The notes: generated from the sequence alone by a model not told the origin. Positions 24,930 to 39,788 are shown, counted from the first letter of the stretch. The stretch is 64,000 nt of DNA from Epiperipatus broadwayi (GCA_028023455.1 JAQFVV010006294.1:4429001-4493000), one strand, 5' to 3'. Translations and numbers: made by a program.

Positions 24930-25100
24930 GGTGGGATGGCTGTTAGTTACTCAAGAATCTAAGGACCCAGGTTCGAATCCCATGCTAGTACTGTCACTGG
25001 TAAGGCCAGTAAGACCTGGAGAAGAGGAAAGAATAATACCTCTCGAAACGTGCATATACAAATCTGTTTGATGTGCTATTACTAACAATTGAATAATATT
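24930..25100 (+). repeat. tRNA-derived SINE
   Basis: GATGGCTGTTAGTTACTC resembles a pol III A box. GGTTCGAATCCC at 24970-24981 is a textbook B box, about 35-40 bases downstream, as in a tRNA. The head is followed by a body with two hairpins (ACTGG/CCAGT near 24995-25010, AGAGG/CCTCT near 25023-25043) and CGAAACGTGC, then an AT-rich tail. The tRNA cloverleaf is too eroded for a functional tRNA. Confidence 0.7.
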
Positions 25101-25314
25101 TAAATAAAGTTAAATTTTTTTAAAGACATTTAATACATATATTAGATGATTGAAATAGTCCCAATATAAAAATACAATAATAAGTAATTAATTCAACTTT
25201 TTTAAAATTAATAATCATTTTGTAAGTAAGATTCTTTAATAATTTATCATTTAATTTTTGATAACTACTCTTTAATAAGTGATATACAGACTTATTATAT
25301 ACCTGTATCAATAT

Positions 25315-26612
25315 ATGTAATATATAGGGTATATGAGCACAGACTTTCACATGAACCATTACTCTCCACTCTATCTCATAACACTGATACACTTGAACAC
25401 ATATATGTCGAAAAGATAAATAATCAATATACGTATTTGATGCTAAACCAACAATCATCAGTTGGTCCAGATTAACATCTCTACACATATATGCAATAAG
25501 CTCAGATATATATTAAGATAGCCAATCTTCATACTTTAATGGACAGGCTTCAATCCACTCCACACTCCAATTCTTCAACCATCGATCCAATTGAAAATCT
25601 GAAGATGGAATGCTCAAAGGCCACCCTGAGGCTGAGATTTTTGTCATACCCATGTTGACCTAAAGTCAACTTGACCCCTCATATATTGGACATAATCCAT
25701 TTAATACATATACAAGGGATGTGCAGACATCTCTATTATCATTTATAGGCTTATTGTATACCTGTATCAATATATGCAATATATAAGAAATATGAGCACA
25801 GAACTTCACACGACCCACCACTCTCCTCTCTATCTCATAACGCTGATACATTTGAACACATATATGTCAAAAATTGGATGGATGATTGAAGAGTTGGGAG
25901 TGTGGAATGGATTGAAGCCTGTTCAATGAAGTATGAAGATTGGCTATCTTAATATATATCTGAGCACTTATTGCATATATGTGTAAAGATGATAATCTGG
26001 ACCAGCAGATGATTGCTGGTTTAGCATGAAATACGTATATTGGTGATTATTTATCTTTTCAACATATATGTGTTCAAGTGTATCAGTGTTATGAGATAGA
26101 GTGGTGGGTCGTGTGAAAGTCTGTGCTCATATACCCTATATATTACATATATTGTTACAGGTGTATAATAAACCTGTATATTAGTTATTACATAGTAGAG
26201 ATGTCTCCCATCCCTCGTAAATATATTAAATGGATTATGTCCTGTACATGAGGGGTCAGATTAACTTTATATCAACATGGATGTGACAAGAATCTCAGCC
26301 TCAGAGTGGCCTTTGAATGTTCCATCATCAGATTTTCAATTGGATGGATGGTTGAAGAGTTGGAGTATGGAGTGGATTGAAGCCTGTTCATTAAAGTATG
26401 AAGATTGGCTATCTTAATATATATCTGAGCACTTATTGCATATATGTGTAGAGATGATAATCTGGATCAACTGATGATTGCTAGTTTAGCATGAAGTACA
26501 TATATTTATTTTTTCAACATATATCTGTTCAAGTATATCAGTGTTAAAAGATAGAGTGGAGAGTGGTGGGTCATGTGAAAGTCTGTGCTCATATACCCTA
26601 TATATCTACTCT
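25315..26612. repeat. mirror-image array of the 'GTATATTGGTGATTATTTATC' repeat (copy A)
   Basis: From 25315 to about 25865 the units read in minus orientation ('tatgagcacagactttcaca', 'caaccatcgatccaattgaa', 'gaatgctcaaaggccaccctgagg' in pieces). From about 25875 to 26610 they read in plus orientation ('attggatggatgattgaag', 'ggattgaagcctgttca', 'gcagatgattgctggtttagc', 'gtgtatcagtgttatgagatag', 'gtgaaagtctgtgctcatat'). The unit is about 460 bp and the same family as 31313-33018. Frames 25488-25120, 25851-25666 and 26563-26781 are repeat shadows. Confidence 0.8.
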
Positions 26613-26620
26613 TATTGCAT

Positions 26621-26880
26621 TGCCAAATGTATACCATAAAATACTAAATCATCCATGCACTTTACTACTGTTACATAATGCTTTATTTACCACCTTTTTT
26701 ACAGTTTACAGTTTAGATTGCACTTTACTACTGTTACACATTGCTTTATTTACCACCCTCTTTTATAGTTTACAGTTTTGATTGCCCCAGCAGTTTAAAT
26801 TGTAAACTGTAAAAGAGGTGGTAAATAAAGCATTGTGTATCAGTAGTAAAGTGCATGGATGATTTAGTATTATATGGCAT
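26621..26880. repeat. 260-bp palindrome with an internal duplicated block
   Basis: The left arm 'accataaaatactaaatcat...gcactttactactgttaca...gctttatttaccacc' returns in reverse complement as 'ggtggtaaataaagc...tagtaaagtgcatgg...atttagtattatatggca'. The block from 'gcactttactactgttaca' to 'acagtttaca' occurs twice in the left arm (about 26656-26713 and 26720-26777). Confidence 0.85.
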
Positions 26881-27899
26881 TTAATTTTTGCTTAATTAAT
26901 ACAGTCATAATTTAATACTCTTTTTCCTTTTAAGTTTCTATATTGAATGGCCACTACTTTTTCAGAAAAATCATTAATTTTGGAAGCCAAAACTTTAGAC
27001 AACCTATAATTTTTCCATTATGGCAGCTGTTGAATTTATATTTATTCTATGAAACAGACCAATCCATGAATCTATGATATCTGACTGATCAATAGATTTC
27101 TTTATGATTACTATGATTCAGCTTACAATTCTAAATTTTTTCATGTACTGATTTGATGATGTTGGTTTTGGATAAATATATTAATAATTATTATTTAACA
27201 GGCTAAAGATTATTTTATTGTTTTTAGCCCAATAATGAACTTTAAAACTTAAGATTAACATTTCTCTTCTTAATGTTATCTGGATTAAGTGAAGAATATC
27301 CATTCAGACAGAAACATAACTCTTTTTTCAAATGTTCTTTATGTGTTTGAAGTGTGTAGAATAAAATGAAAGTTTTAAAGTAAATATTTCTGATAATGTA
27401 AGTTTGGTAGTTTCATATCACACATAAATAGGAATCATAATAGTAATTGTTTTTTTCTATGAAGATGGAATTATATTATTTTTGAACATTGTTGAGAGAA
27501 ATATTAAACATTTGTTATGGAGAAATAATCAATTCTCTGAGAGATTCTGATGGTAAATATGGACTTGTCATTATTCAAGAATATCTTGCAGAAGAGAATT
27601 TGCTACAGTTTTTTTTTTTTTTTTGTTGATCATTAAACATAAATTTTTCCATTAATTGAAAAAGTTCAAACAGTGGTTCATTCATCCATTTAATATATTT
27701 ATCCATTGACAAGTTTTTTTGTGCTTGAAATACATTCTATTTATGAAACCTATGACAGACTAATTATTTTGTTAAAACTGATATGGTCCCATATGTATTT
27801 TAATCTTTGTAATGATTTATTCATATGTATTTTAATCTTTGTAATGATTTATTCAACCATGGCTTTGTGTTTGGAATATATTTATTTGAAGCATTTATC

Positions 27900-29580
<1,681 letters not shown>

Positions 29581-31312
29581 GGTAATTTTTGAATAATAAT
29601 TAAATTATAATATTAATAAGAACTGTAATAGAAACAAAAGAAAATATTGTATTATAAAAAAAACTACATGTACAAAAGCAAATGGGGGGGGGGGGGGATA
29701 CAGTAATAAAAAGTGTCACTAATATAATAGCAATTGTAATAAAAATGATTTAATAAAATGTTTAGTAACATAAATTAAAAGGTATGAAATAAATAAAATT
29801 GTGATATATAAAACCAAATATATAATAGTTTATAACTATTATACCAACACAAATGCTTGATGTAATATATAATAAGAAATAATTTATAATTATTATAAAT
29901 GGAAAATTAAATTGATTATAATATAACAGTCAAAAGTACAAGTAAAAGCTTATAATAATAATAAACATACATATTTAAGTAAAATAATACAATGATATGC
30001 ATAAAAACACGTATTGTCATGAATAATATCTATTCAGTTGGCATAGGCAATGTCTGCTTACTTTGACAGATTGCTAATAACTATTGATTTGATCAGTGTT
30101 GGACATGCTTTGATTACTCTGTCAATATATTTCAACATGTCCAAACATATTTCAACTTGAGCATTTAAAATCATGAGGCTTATATTAATTTTCATAATTT
30201 TTTATGGAACACTTATTAACTTTCTGCATAACACTAGTATTTTGCAAAACAGTGTGGTGAATGTTGGTCTAAATCATAAGATTCACCATTATTATAATAA
30301 ATGAGTCTTCTGGTGATAGAGAGTATTAATTTGAATTCTCCAATTGAAGAAACTATAATTAAACCAATGGTATTTATTAACAAGGAAAAGAAAATTATAT
30401 AACATAATCTGAAAATGACTTATTGAATGTGAAGATAATATACAATAAGGATGGTCAAACTTTATGTCTGTAAATTGAGATGTATTTGAGTCACAATTAA
30501 ATTTTTAAAGTATTCAACAAAAGCAAATGTTTGACATTTTTTTTTTTAATAAGGTGATGGTTTAATTATATGTAAAAATCACGTTATTTATTATAAAATA
30601 TTATTTAAATAGGAAGATGGTCATTTTGGTAAAAAGAAAGAGATTGTATGTGATATCTAATTTTATGCTGAAGAAATGTGCTATAAACTAGAAGATAAAA
30701 TGAAGGCAAAATGTTAGTGAATAACTTTTTCATATGTATTCTTTTCAAAAAATGTATGTTGATACATCTGGTCTTTTCTGCATATTAAAAATGAGATTAT
30801 GCATTCTTTCATGTATTGATATTTTAATAATAGTATAGCTACATGTTTTAATTTAAAAAGTACATATACATATTAAGACAACAATAAAATTAACATAAAT
30901 ACAGAATATCTTACAACAAGGATAGAAAAGTTTAAAACATTTTTTTTAATAACTTGATATTTTTCAAGGCATATTTTAAATACATAGATTAATGTTGTAG
31001 TCAATTACAATTTTTTTAAAGCTAGAATCTTAAATTAAAAAGATTCATTAAAGAAATTCATTGTCAAAAACTATTTAATTGAACTTTTACTCAGAATCAA
31101 AGACAAAAACAGTCATACCCACAATCATTCTTCTAACATTTTATCTTAAATCATTAAAAAGAATTTTAAAAAGAAGATTCTTAAAAGACACTGCACTTGT
31201 ATTTAATCACTATAATTAATATTAATTCCCATTTTTTTAAAACATACAATTATTGCCATATTAAAATTATATATATCACATACTTTTTGAAAATAATAAA
31301 TGTAAATAATAT
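29581..31312. other. AT-rich intron with a 14-base G run
   Basis: G run at 29684-29697. 30030-30330 is less AT-rich and may hold an old repeat, unclassified. Confidence 0.5.
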
Positions 31313-33018
31313 AGGGTATATGAGCACAGACTTTCACATCACCCACCTCTCTCCAATCTATCTAATAACACTGATATACCTAAACACATATATGCTGAAA
31401 AGATAAATAATCACCAATATACGTATTTCATGCTAAACCAGCAATCATCAGTTGGTCCAGACTATCATCTTTACACACATATATAGTATAAGTGCTCAGA
31501 TACATATTAAGATAGACTATCCTCATAGTTTAATGAACAGGCTTCAATCCATTCCACACTTCAACCGTCCATCCAATTGAAAATCTGATGCTGGAATGCT
31601 CAAAGGCCACCCTGAGGCCGAGATTATTGTCACACCCATGTTGACCTATGGTCAATCTGAACCCCACATGTACAGGACATAATCCATTTAATACACATGA
31701 ACATGGGTGTGACAATAATCTCGGCCTCAGGGTGGCCTTTGAGCATTCCAGCATCAGATTTTCAATTGGATGGACGGTTGAAGTGTGGAATGGATTGAAG
31801 CCTGTTCATTGAACTATGAGGATAGTCTATCTTAATATGTATCTGAGCACTTATACTATATATGTGTGTAAAGATGATAGTCTGGACCAACTGATGATTG
31901 CTGGTTTAGCATGAAATATGTATATTGGTGATTATTTATTTTTCTTTTCAGCATATATGTGTTTAGGTGTATCAGTGTTATTAGATAGATTGGAGAGAGG
32001 TGGGTGATGTGAAAGTCTGTGCTCATATACCCTATATTACATATATATAGCCACAGGTATATAACAAGCCTGTGTTTCAGTTATTACATTATAGAGATGT
32101 CTGCCCATCCTTTCATATGTATTAAATGGATTATGTCCTGTACATGTGGGGTTCAGATTGACCTTAGGTCAACATGGGTGTGACAATAATCTCGGCCTCA
32201 GGTGGCCTTTGAGCATTCCAGCATCAGATTTTCAATTGGATGGACGGTTGAAGTGTGGAATGGATTGAAGCCTGTTCATTAAACTATGAGGATAGTCTAT
32301 CTTAATATGTATCTGAGCACTTATACTATATATGTGTGTAAAGATGATAGTCTGGACCAACTGATGATTGCTGGTTTAGCATGAAATACGTATATTGGTG
32401 ATTATTTATCTTTTCAGCATATATGTGTTTAGGTGTATCAGTGTTATTAGATAGATTGGAGAGAGGTGGGTGATGTGAAAGTCTGTGCTCATATACCCTA
32501 TATTACATATATATAGCCACAGGTATATAACAAGCCTGTGTTTCAGTTATTACATTATAGAGATGTCTGCCCATCCTTTCATATGTATTAAATGGATTAT
32601 GTTCTGTACATGTGGGGTTCAGATTGACCTTAGGTCAACATGGGTGTGACAATAATCTCGGCCTCAGGGTGGCCTTTGAGCATTCCAGCATCAGATTTTC
32701 AATTGGATGGACGGTTGAAGTGTGGAATGGATTGAAGCCTGTTCATTAAACTATGAGGATAGTCTATCTTAATATGTATCTGAGCACTTATACTATATAT
32801 GTGTGTAAAGATGATAGTCTGGACCAACTGATGATTGCTGGTTTAGCATGAAATACGTATATTGGTGATTATTTATCTTTTCAGCATATATGTGTTTAGG
32901 TGTATCAGTGTTATTAGATAGATTGGAGAGAGGTGGGTGATGTGAAAGTCTGTGCTCATATACCCTATATTACATATATATAGCCACAGGTATATAACAA
33001 GCCTGTGTTTCAGTTAAT
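31313..33018. repeat. inverted unit followed by tandem ~466-bp units (copy B)
   Basis: 31313-31690 is a minus-orientation unit. 31695-33018 holds plus-orientation units, with the word TGTGGGGTTCAGATTGACCT at 32145 and 32611 giving a period of 466 bp. The tandem units are almost identical (single-base changes such as tcctg/ttctg), far less diverged than copy A at 25315-26612. Each unit has 'ggattgaagcctgttcat', 'actgatgattgctggttta', 'attggtgattatttatc' and ends 'gtgaaagtctgtgctcat'. The minus frame 31754-31530 is a shadow. Confidence 0.9.
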
Positions 33019-33126
33019 AAATGTAAATGAAAATTAATAATGATTAACTCTAAAAAATATAATATCTAAGCATAAATTGATTGATAACCTATAATTGTGG
33101 TGGTATGTAGAGTTATATAAATCATG

Positions 33127-33440
33127 CCACCATGTAAACAATGAGCATTGCCAATTGCTCAACAAGCTTTGTGATAAATGCTTAGCCAGAGAAAGCATTT
33201 AAAACATCTCTGTCAGGAACCCTCCCCCAAACCTTTGACCATGGTTTCATGCTTTGGCACTCCTCAGAGAGGCGCTAGGGTGTCTGAAGCTATCCTAGCA
33301 CCTCTCTGAGGAGTGCCAAAGCACAAAACCATGGTCAGAAGTTTGGGGGGGGGGGTTCCTGACAGAGATATTTTAAATGCTTTCTCTGGCTAAGCATTTA
33401 TCACAAAGCTTGTTGAGCAATTGGCAATGCTCATTGTTTA
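33127..33440. repeat. inverted-repeat element with GC-rich centre
   Basis: Arms of about 155 bp are near-perfect: 'aatgagcattgccaattgct', 'aagcatttaaaacatctctg' and 'tggcactcctcagagaggcgct' (in pieces) return as reverse complement from 33291. The centre is near 33290. The right arm has 11 consecutive G (33345-33355) where the left arm has only a broken C tract. Confidence 0.9.
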
Positions 33441-33722
33441 TATCTTACAAGCTTAAGAGAATTGGGTCATGTGATCTATGACTCTTATTAATGCCACCAT
33501 GTGTTTGCAATGAGAATTATTAATTTTTTTTTAATTTTTCATTGACAGAGATATTTTAAATGCTTTCTCTGGCTAAGCATTTATCACAAAGCTTGTTGAG
33601 CAATTGGCAATGCTCATTATTTATATCTTACAAGCTTAAGAGAATTGGGTCATGTGATCTATGACTCTTATTAATGCCACCATGTGTTTGCAATGAGAAT
33701 TTTTTTTTTTTAATTTTTCATT
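33361..33722. repeat. 183-bp tandem duplication
   Basis: GACAGAGATATTTTAAATGC occurs at 33361 and 33544. The following sequence through 'gccaccatgtgtttgcaatgagaatt' (in pieces) is nearly identical in both units. It duplicates the outer part of the preceding inverted-repeat element plus flank. Confidence 0.9.
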
Positions 33723-34737
33723 ATATTTTTATTTTAATCATAGTTGAATGACTTTATGCACTATGAGGCAGCCTTAATGTAAGTCTAAAATAATCTTGGG
33801 AGTTAATATCTTCTACAACTATATGAACTTAATATTTTTTGTTCTTTTTTATATTTCAGCAATAAACAGTATTAACTCTGTTTATATAATTTTATTTTTA
33901 ACTAGAGTAACTTTTCAAAATGTATATTTCCTGATCATTACAATGAATATTAAGAATTTTTTGTTTAAATAATCTCCATTGAGTCAGGAATTGCAATGTA
34001 TATAGATTTTTTTTTTTTTTCAAATAGAAGATTTACTTTTCAACTCAAATTTGAATAATCTGTTTAAACAAAAAATTAAGAATACTTTTTTTTATTATTC
34101 ATTACTATTATACCTAAATTAATGATAAATTTATTAATGATGAATAATCTTTATTATTTATGTTATGTGATTTTATATGATTTATGTTTCTTAATTTTTA
34201 AAAGTATAAAAGAAGAATTATTTTATATATATACATTTATGATTTATGTATTGATATATATTGTTACAATCTAAATATTTGTTTCTTTTTATATATACAG
34301 TACATACTTTTATGGTTGATAAATATATACATATATTTAAGTTTTTTATATATAAACCAATAACTTGCATATTTCTATGATTAATTTATAATCTTTATTT
34401 ATTTATTTTGACAAAAAATAAGATTAATTCATAATAACAAATAAACCACTGCAATACACCATCTTTTCGCCATTAATTAATTTGTAAAAAAAATCAAATA
34501 TTTTGCTCTTCCGTTCCTTTAATTATAAAACTTTACTTGAATTTTTCTACTTTTTATATAAGTACATTGTCATCATCACCATCTATCATAGTTATTGACC
34601 CTCAACCATACTTAAAATTGCCGACATTTGTTAATAATTAACTTAACAAATTAGATATAAACAACGCCAACTTTTAAAACATTTATCATTGCTATTTTTA
34701 TTTTTTGTTTATTTTTTTCTCATTATTATTTGTTTAG
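33723..34737. other. AT-rich end of the 27-kb intron
   Basis: Homopolymer A/T runs; ends with the polypyrimidine tract and AG of exon 2. Confidence 0.6.
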
Positions 34738-34888
34738 ATTGGTCTAATTAAAACTGATGATCATGAATATTTTATTGAGCCACTAGAATCCAGGAACCGG
34801 AGCACTGGCCAGCATCATGTGATTTATAAAAGAGCTTCTAAAATAGGTGGAGAAATTATTTGCCCAGATTCCGAATCTCATGAAGAAG
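34738..34888 (+). CDS. ADAMTS: ADAMTS exon 2 in window: prodomain
   Basis: The acceptor is TTTAG before 34738 and the donor is GTAATA at 34889. It starts in phase 0 and ends one base into a codon. It encodes IGLIKTDDHEYFIEPLE and then HHVIYKRA, the usual ending of the reprolysin propeptide in which bound residues are followed by a His-rich turn. A single Cys in IICPDS is a candidate cysteine-switch or disulfide residue, but its role cannot be decided here. It follows the 27-kb intron. Confidence 0.92.
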
Positions 34889-36060
34889 GTAATATTTTTA
34901 TTTTCATCTCTCTTTTGTTAAATAACTTTGTAAATGTATATAGCTTTATGTTAATAAGGGTAGGCCTTGCGCCTACCCTGCTCATTATTCACTATCTGAA
35001 TCTTTGTGGGATGAAACATGTGGCATTAATTTCTGTTTTAGAATTTTGGTTTCAGGTAGTCAGGTCATAATTATCTCAATGTGCTATTCAAGTATTGAGT
35101 GGTAAATATAATCCTTGTCAATGACCCCATAATATGGTCAAAAGGTAGAAAAAAAATTGAAAAAATGGTTTATAAAATAAAAGATTTGAAAAGGAAAAGT
35201 GGGCAAAATTAATTTGTCTATATATAGTGAAATTAATACAGGGTATATTTGGAAAGAAAATGATGAAATACTTATTAATAATGGAATAATTACTGAAGTA
35301 TTGATTTTATTAAATTAGTTATTGATATATAAAATCCAATGATATTAACTAAAAGAGTTAATTATACATATTATAAATACATGTATATGGTATATATATA
35401 TCAATATATAAAAACAGCTCACTTTCATTAGTACTATGGGATAGAATGATTCGTAAATTAAACATAATATCTGATTCATATTTTAATATCAATAAGGTAT
35501 ATAAACACAATTTTATATTCAAACTCTTCTTTTAGAAATAGAATAGAGATGAAGATGAAATTGTAAAAATGGTTAAGAATTACATAGAAAAAAAAAGCTC
35601 AGATCGGAAACAAATGCTTATTTCACTGATTCTGAGTATTCGATAATCCAAACTGATTTTATTTTTAGAAACTTTATAAAAATATAGATTGTAAAGACTT
35701 TTGAGTAAATATTTATATGAAATGAAAAATATTAATAACATTATCAAGTTTGCAGTAACTAAACATCACATGGCTTTTTCTTCTTACATTTAACAAATAC
35801 TTTCAGGGGCAGTTCTTTTAGTTCAGGGATACCTATTGTAAGCTTGAGTACCCAATGAATTCTAGTAATGCTATTATTCACATCCTTAATAATGTTGATC
35901 ATGAAGCAAAAATTAGTGTGTGTATATAATGGCATTAATTATTCAATATAGTTCTAAACTAGAATGAAGAGAATTATTCACAGCATTAACAAAATAGAAG
36001 TCAGAATGTTTTATATAATTTTTATTAAAAAGAAATAACAAATGAATGTTATTTAGAAAA
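34889..36060. other. intron between exons 2 and 3, 5' part
   Basis: No recognised feature up to the reverse-transcriptase fragment. Confidence 0.5.
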
Positions 36061-36061
36061 T

Positions 36062-36230
36062 AATGAATTAGTGTTAGAGGAAAGAAGTCTCAATTTATTA
36101 GATTTGCTGATGATATGGCTGAAAATGCAAATAGTAATAAATATGATAAAATGTCAAATAAGATTGATGAAATTTGGAACCAATTTTAGAAGAAAATAGT
36201 TGCAGATTTATTACCAAACAAAAGCAATAA
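36062..36230 (+). pseudogene. LINE reverse-transcriptase fragment (FADD motif)
   Basis: The + strand reads QFIRFADDMAENANSNKYDK, then KIDEIWNQF. This matches the catalytic 'xxIRFADDTxLxAxxxxELxxxxxxVxE' block of non-LTR reverse transcriptases. Flanking RT motifs are unrecognisable, so this is a short relic. Confidence 0.5.
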
Positions 36231-36304
36231 CACAGGCTGTTGCAAAACTCTGCCTGAAAAATGTCAGTCCATTCACGTAACTTAACTTAAGCTTGAACTA
36301 CAAA

Positions 36305-36716
36305 TGTAATATAATGAGCATGCTAATAGCTCTAAACACATTTTCCTGATAAATTCTGGAAGAGAAAGCATTTAAATTCTCTATCTAGAATTATCCTTAT
36401 TCCCAAACTGTTTTTGAGCTGATGAATTTAGTTCAGTCCCATATTGCTATTTAAGTTAGGTAGCTGGATTTGAAGATATATATATGTTTGAAAATTTCAA
36501 ATTTTCTACTTAGTAGTTAAGTATTAGATAAATGCTATGCTTGAGTTAGTATTTTAGATCTAGGATCTGAATATCCTAGTGCCTCACTGAGGAGAGCCAT
36601 CAGCTTGAAACCATTTTGGGAATAGGAATAATTCTACATAGAGATTTTTAATGCTTTCTCTTCTGGCATTTATCAGAAAAGCTTGTTTAAAGCTATTAGC
36701 ATGCTTATTATATTAC
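36305..36716. repeat. diverged inverted-repeat element related to 33127-33440
   Basis: Left arm 'aatgagcatgctaatagctc', 'gaagagaaagcatttaaat', 'cttattcccaaac' is mirrored at 36586-36716 by 'tttgggaatagg', 'aatgctttctcttc' and 'agctattagcatgctta'. The shared words 'ctcactgaggag' and 'aatgctttctct' link it to the 33-kb element. Confidence 0.75.
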
Positions 36717-38211
36717 ATTATATTATAGATGACTGATTATTATAATTGATAACTCCCTATACTAAAATATTTATTAGTGAAATAATTGTATTCCCAGATA
36801 ACTAAATCAAATTTTTAGCCATGATATTATCATGATTACAATTTGTAATGCCCATAAAAATTATAACTCATTGCTAAGCCAAGAGCTCTCCTATCATCTG
36901 ATATTTGATGATACTTTATGGATAATGAAGTCATATAAGAAGTTCTGTCTGATTTTACTTCACTATCTGAAATATCATGGATTATCTGATGACATAACTA
37001 TTACTCATTTGAATGATCTTTCCAGTAACTTGTAGCCCAGATAAGTAATTAATAATGTGATTCATCTGAGCTGTTGACTGACTGCCTCAACTTTATGTAA
37101 TATTGCTGAAACCATCTTCCAACTGCTGTTGTTATCACATACCTATTCTCAGAAATAAAATTGTAGTAGGGTTAGATTGATGCAACTCAAGATATGGCAT
37201 AATAACTAATAAAATATTGGTATGCCATGGAAATTATCTGCTTTTAAGTATATTGAAATAATATTGAACTCTTCACTTTGTTTATTAGATGACTTTCTTA
37301 AAGTCAATATACTATTTCATACGAATTCTTTGAAAAAGTAATGTTACACAATATATATAATATATTGCAATTATTATATTAAATAATTTGGCTGGAAAAT
37401 AATTTATTACTTGTTTTCTTATTGACTGTAAGTTGCATCATATTTAATGATTGTGTGAATTTTACTTGAAAATAAAGTAAGTAAAATCTATATAAAATAG
37501 AATTCTATGTCAAATGTGGTTAAGGTTTTGTAAAAGCTTGGATTAGTTGATATAAGATTATTTTGCAGTCACTCCTGTGACTGTGTCATAATCTATAATT
37601 CACAAGTTAGCTATTATATATATATCATATAATATCTTACTTTATAATGAACTCAGCAGAGGGCACTTTAAGGTTAAGACTACATTGACTATTAAGGTTT
37701 TTAGGCAGATAGTCTTCTGGCCTCAAAAACTTATGACTATCATATATAATCATATATTTTATATCATGGTTATAGTTCAAAGAATAAGATTCTTTTAATT
37801 TTGTAAGAAAAGTTATTTAGTAATAATTAATTAAACTGTTCTTTAAAAAATAATTTAAAAGAACTAAATTAGTACAATAAAAAAAGATAAGAGCAAACAA
37901 TCAACTATCATATAGAAATAATTGATCTATTTTGATAAATCTGAGCCAGAAAATTTTTAGATAAATATTACAATAGTGATTGTTTAATTTGAAGCAAAAG
38001 CAGTGAATAAATGTTTACCATATTGATATAACAAAATATATTGCTTAGATAGTATGATAGTTAGCCAAATTACTTGTTTCAATTTTATGAAGTCACTTTT
38101 ATCAAACATATTGAATATGTATATTCATATATACATCTACAACAAACACATACATTTCAAATATTTTTTATTTTACAATTATAATATATGGTCCTTAATT
38201 TTTGTTTACAG
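36717..38211. other. intron between exons 2 and 3, 3' part
   Basis: A 67-codon frame at 36832-37035 is unusually balanced in amino-acid composition but matches no family I know and lacks splice or start context. It may be a repeat relic. Confidence 0.4.
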
Positions 38212-38357
38212 AAAGTCATTTAAGAGTTGATAGATCAGTTTCAGCCAAAAAACGAAAATATAAACATGTGGAAGTCCTTCTTGCAGCAGATCATTCCGTT
38301 GTATATTTTCATGGACGAACTCATGTTCAGATTTATTTGCTGTCTTTGATGAATATT
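38212..38357 (+). CDS. ADAMTS: ADAMTS exon 3 in window: propeptide processing region and start of catalytic domain
   Basis: The acceptor is TTTACAG and the donor is GTAAGA at 38358. The split codon from exon 2 (G|AA) restores Glu. The basic run AKKRK lies just before YKHVEVLLAADHSV, which is the mature N-terminal strand of the reprolysin fold, so propeptide cleavage by a furin-like convertase is likely here. A strict R-x-K/R-R site is not visible, only the KKRK cluster. The exon ends HVQIYLLSLMNI in phase 0, a boundary position I recall as conserved in vertebrate ADAMTS2/3/14. Confidence 0.93.
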
Positions 38358-39788
38358 GTAAGAAACTCTTTTTTTATTATTTATTTATCCCTGATATGTT
38401 TTATATACAGTATATATAAATTATGAATATTTTTTAATAAACTACATTATATCAGCGACTGTGATTATCCTTCTTTAAAAATGCTTGACACAATACAGTT
38501 TCCACATCGGCTATTTAAACTTATTGGCTTGCAATAGCTACTACCATTTACACATACAACATAAGTCTATTAGGGAATCTAGAATGAATGGCTTCTCCCA
38601 AAATTTTTATGACTTGTTAAGAGTAGTCAGTCCTCTTGCATTATGTGGGCCAAATAATTAAAACTTTTTTTTTTTCTTAATTTTATTTTGCCTATAATTT
38701 AAATTATTGGTCAGAATATAATTGTATATAAAAATTATAAACATAATCAAGTAAAATTGCATGAATACACTTTGCTCTCTCATTTGATCAACAGATAATA
38801 AAATCTTGAGTTAACTTAACTGAAATATTCTATTTTTTATGATGCAAAAAAAATTGGTATGGGATCAAAGTAAAATATAATCTATTTGATCTGAAAAAGG
38901 ATTGAAATCAATTTTACAGAAGCAGGATATAATTTTTTAAAATTATATGCACACCCAACTCAAATGCATAAAGTCATAGTTTATCCCTAGAGAAGGGATT
39001 AAATAGGGTGATGTCTCTGAATCTTTTACAATCACTTAAAAATTATTTATAAAACACAAAAATATTTTTGAAGCACAACATTAGTAATAAGACACAATAA
39101 TAAAAGCTTGTTATTATGGCTGGAAGTTGTTTACAATTGGGAGTAGGTGGGGGGTAACATAGTCTGCTGAGAAGATTTAAAAAATACAAAGAAGCTTGAT
39201 TTGTAGAATTGATGTAATAAAAAAAATTGTATATATGTACTTAGAATTAAAAAGCAATAAATAAATTAATAAAAAGTAAACATTAAAAAGAGTAAACATT
39301 ACAATTTGGATTTTTTTTTACAATAATATAGACATTAAAATTATTTAATTTTTAAACCCTCCCTGTTATTCATGAATAGCAGTGATTGTATCAAATAATT
39401 TCAAGAGATAGTTGGTTATGCATGATAAAATTAGCTTCTAAAATTGAAATAAAGCTATCTCCACATATAGAATCAGTAGTATTCATAGGTAATTTATAAA
39501 ATTGTCAAAAATATAATGAAATAAAAGTAGATTGTGGCTGTATATGATAACAGTGAAGATAAATGATTAATCTTTAGGCAGTAAAAGTGAAGAGAATCAT
39601 TGTTTTTGATTGGAAGAATGAAGATAGCTTAATAAACCAATGGTTTGGATATTGAAAATAAAACCAGCTTAAGGAAACATATCTTGGAATGATCATAAGT
39701 TGTTTCTAATTATTTGACTTTTAAATAATGATTTTTGGGATTTTTATGATGATTTTAATTTTTTGTGGGATAAATTTGAAAATTTTTT
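38358..39788. other. AT-rich intron, no recognised feature
   Basis: Begins with the donor of exon 3. No repeat family was recognised. Confidence 0.5.

Noticed and set aside
25120-25851. Minus-strand frames of 122 and 61 codons with similar peptides
   Set aside because: Shared peptides come from the repeat units of the mirror array and not from a gene family.
31313-33018. Tandem 466-bp units as satellite or centromeric DNA
   Set aside because: Only about three plus units with an inverted leader, and the related copy at 25 kb has the same small structure. It looks like element-specific amplification.
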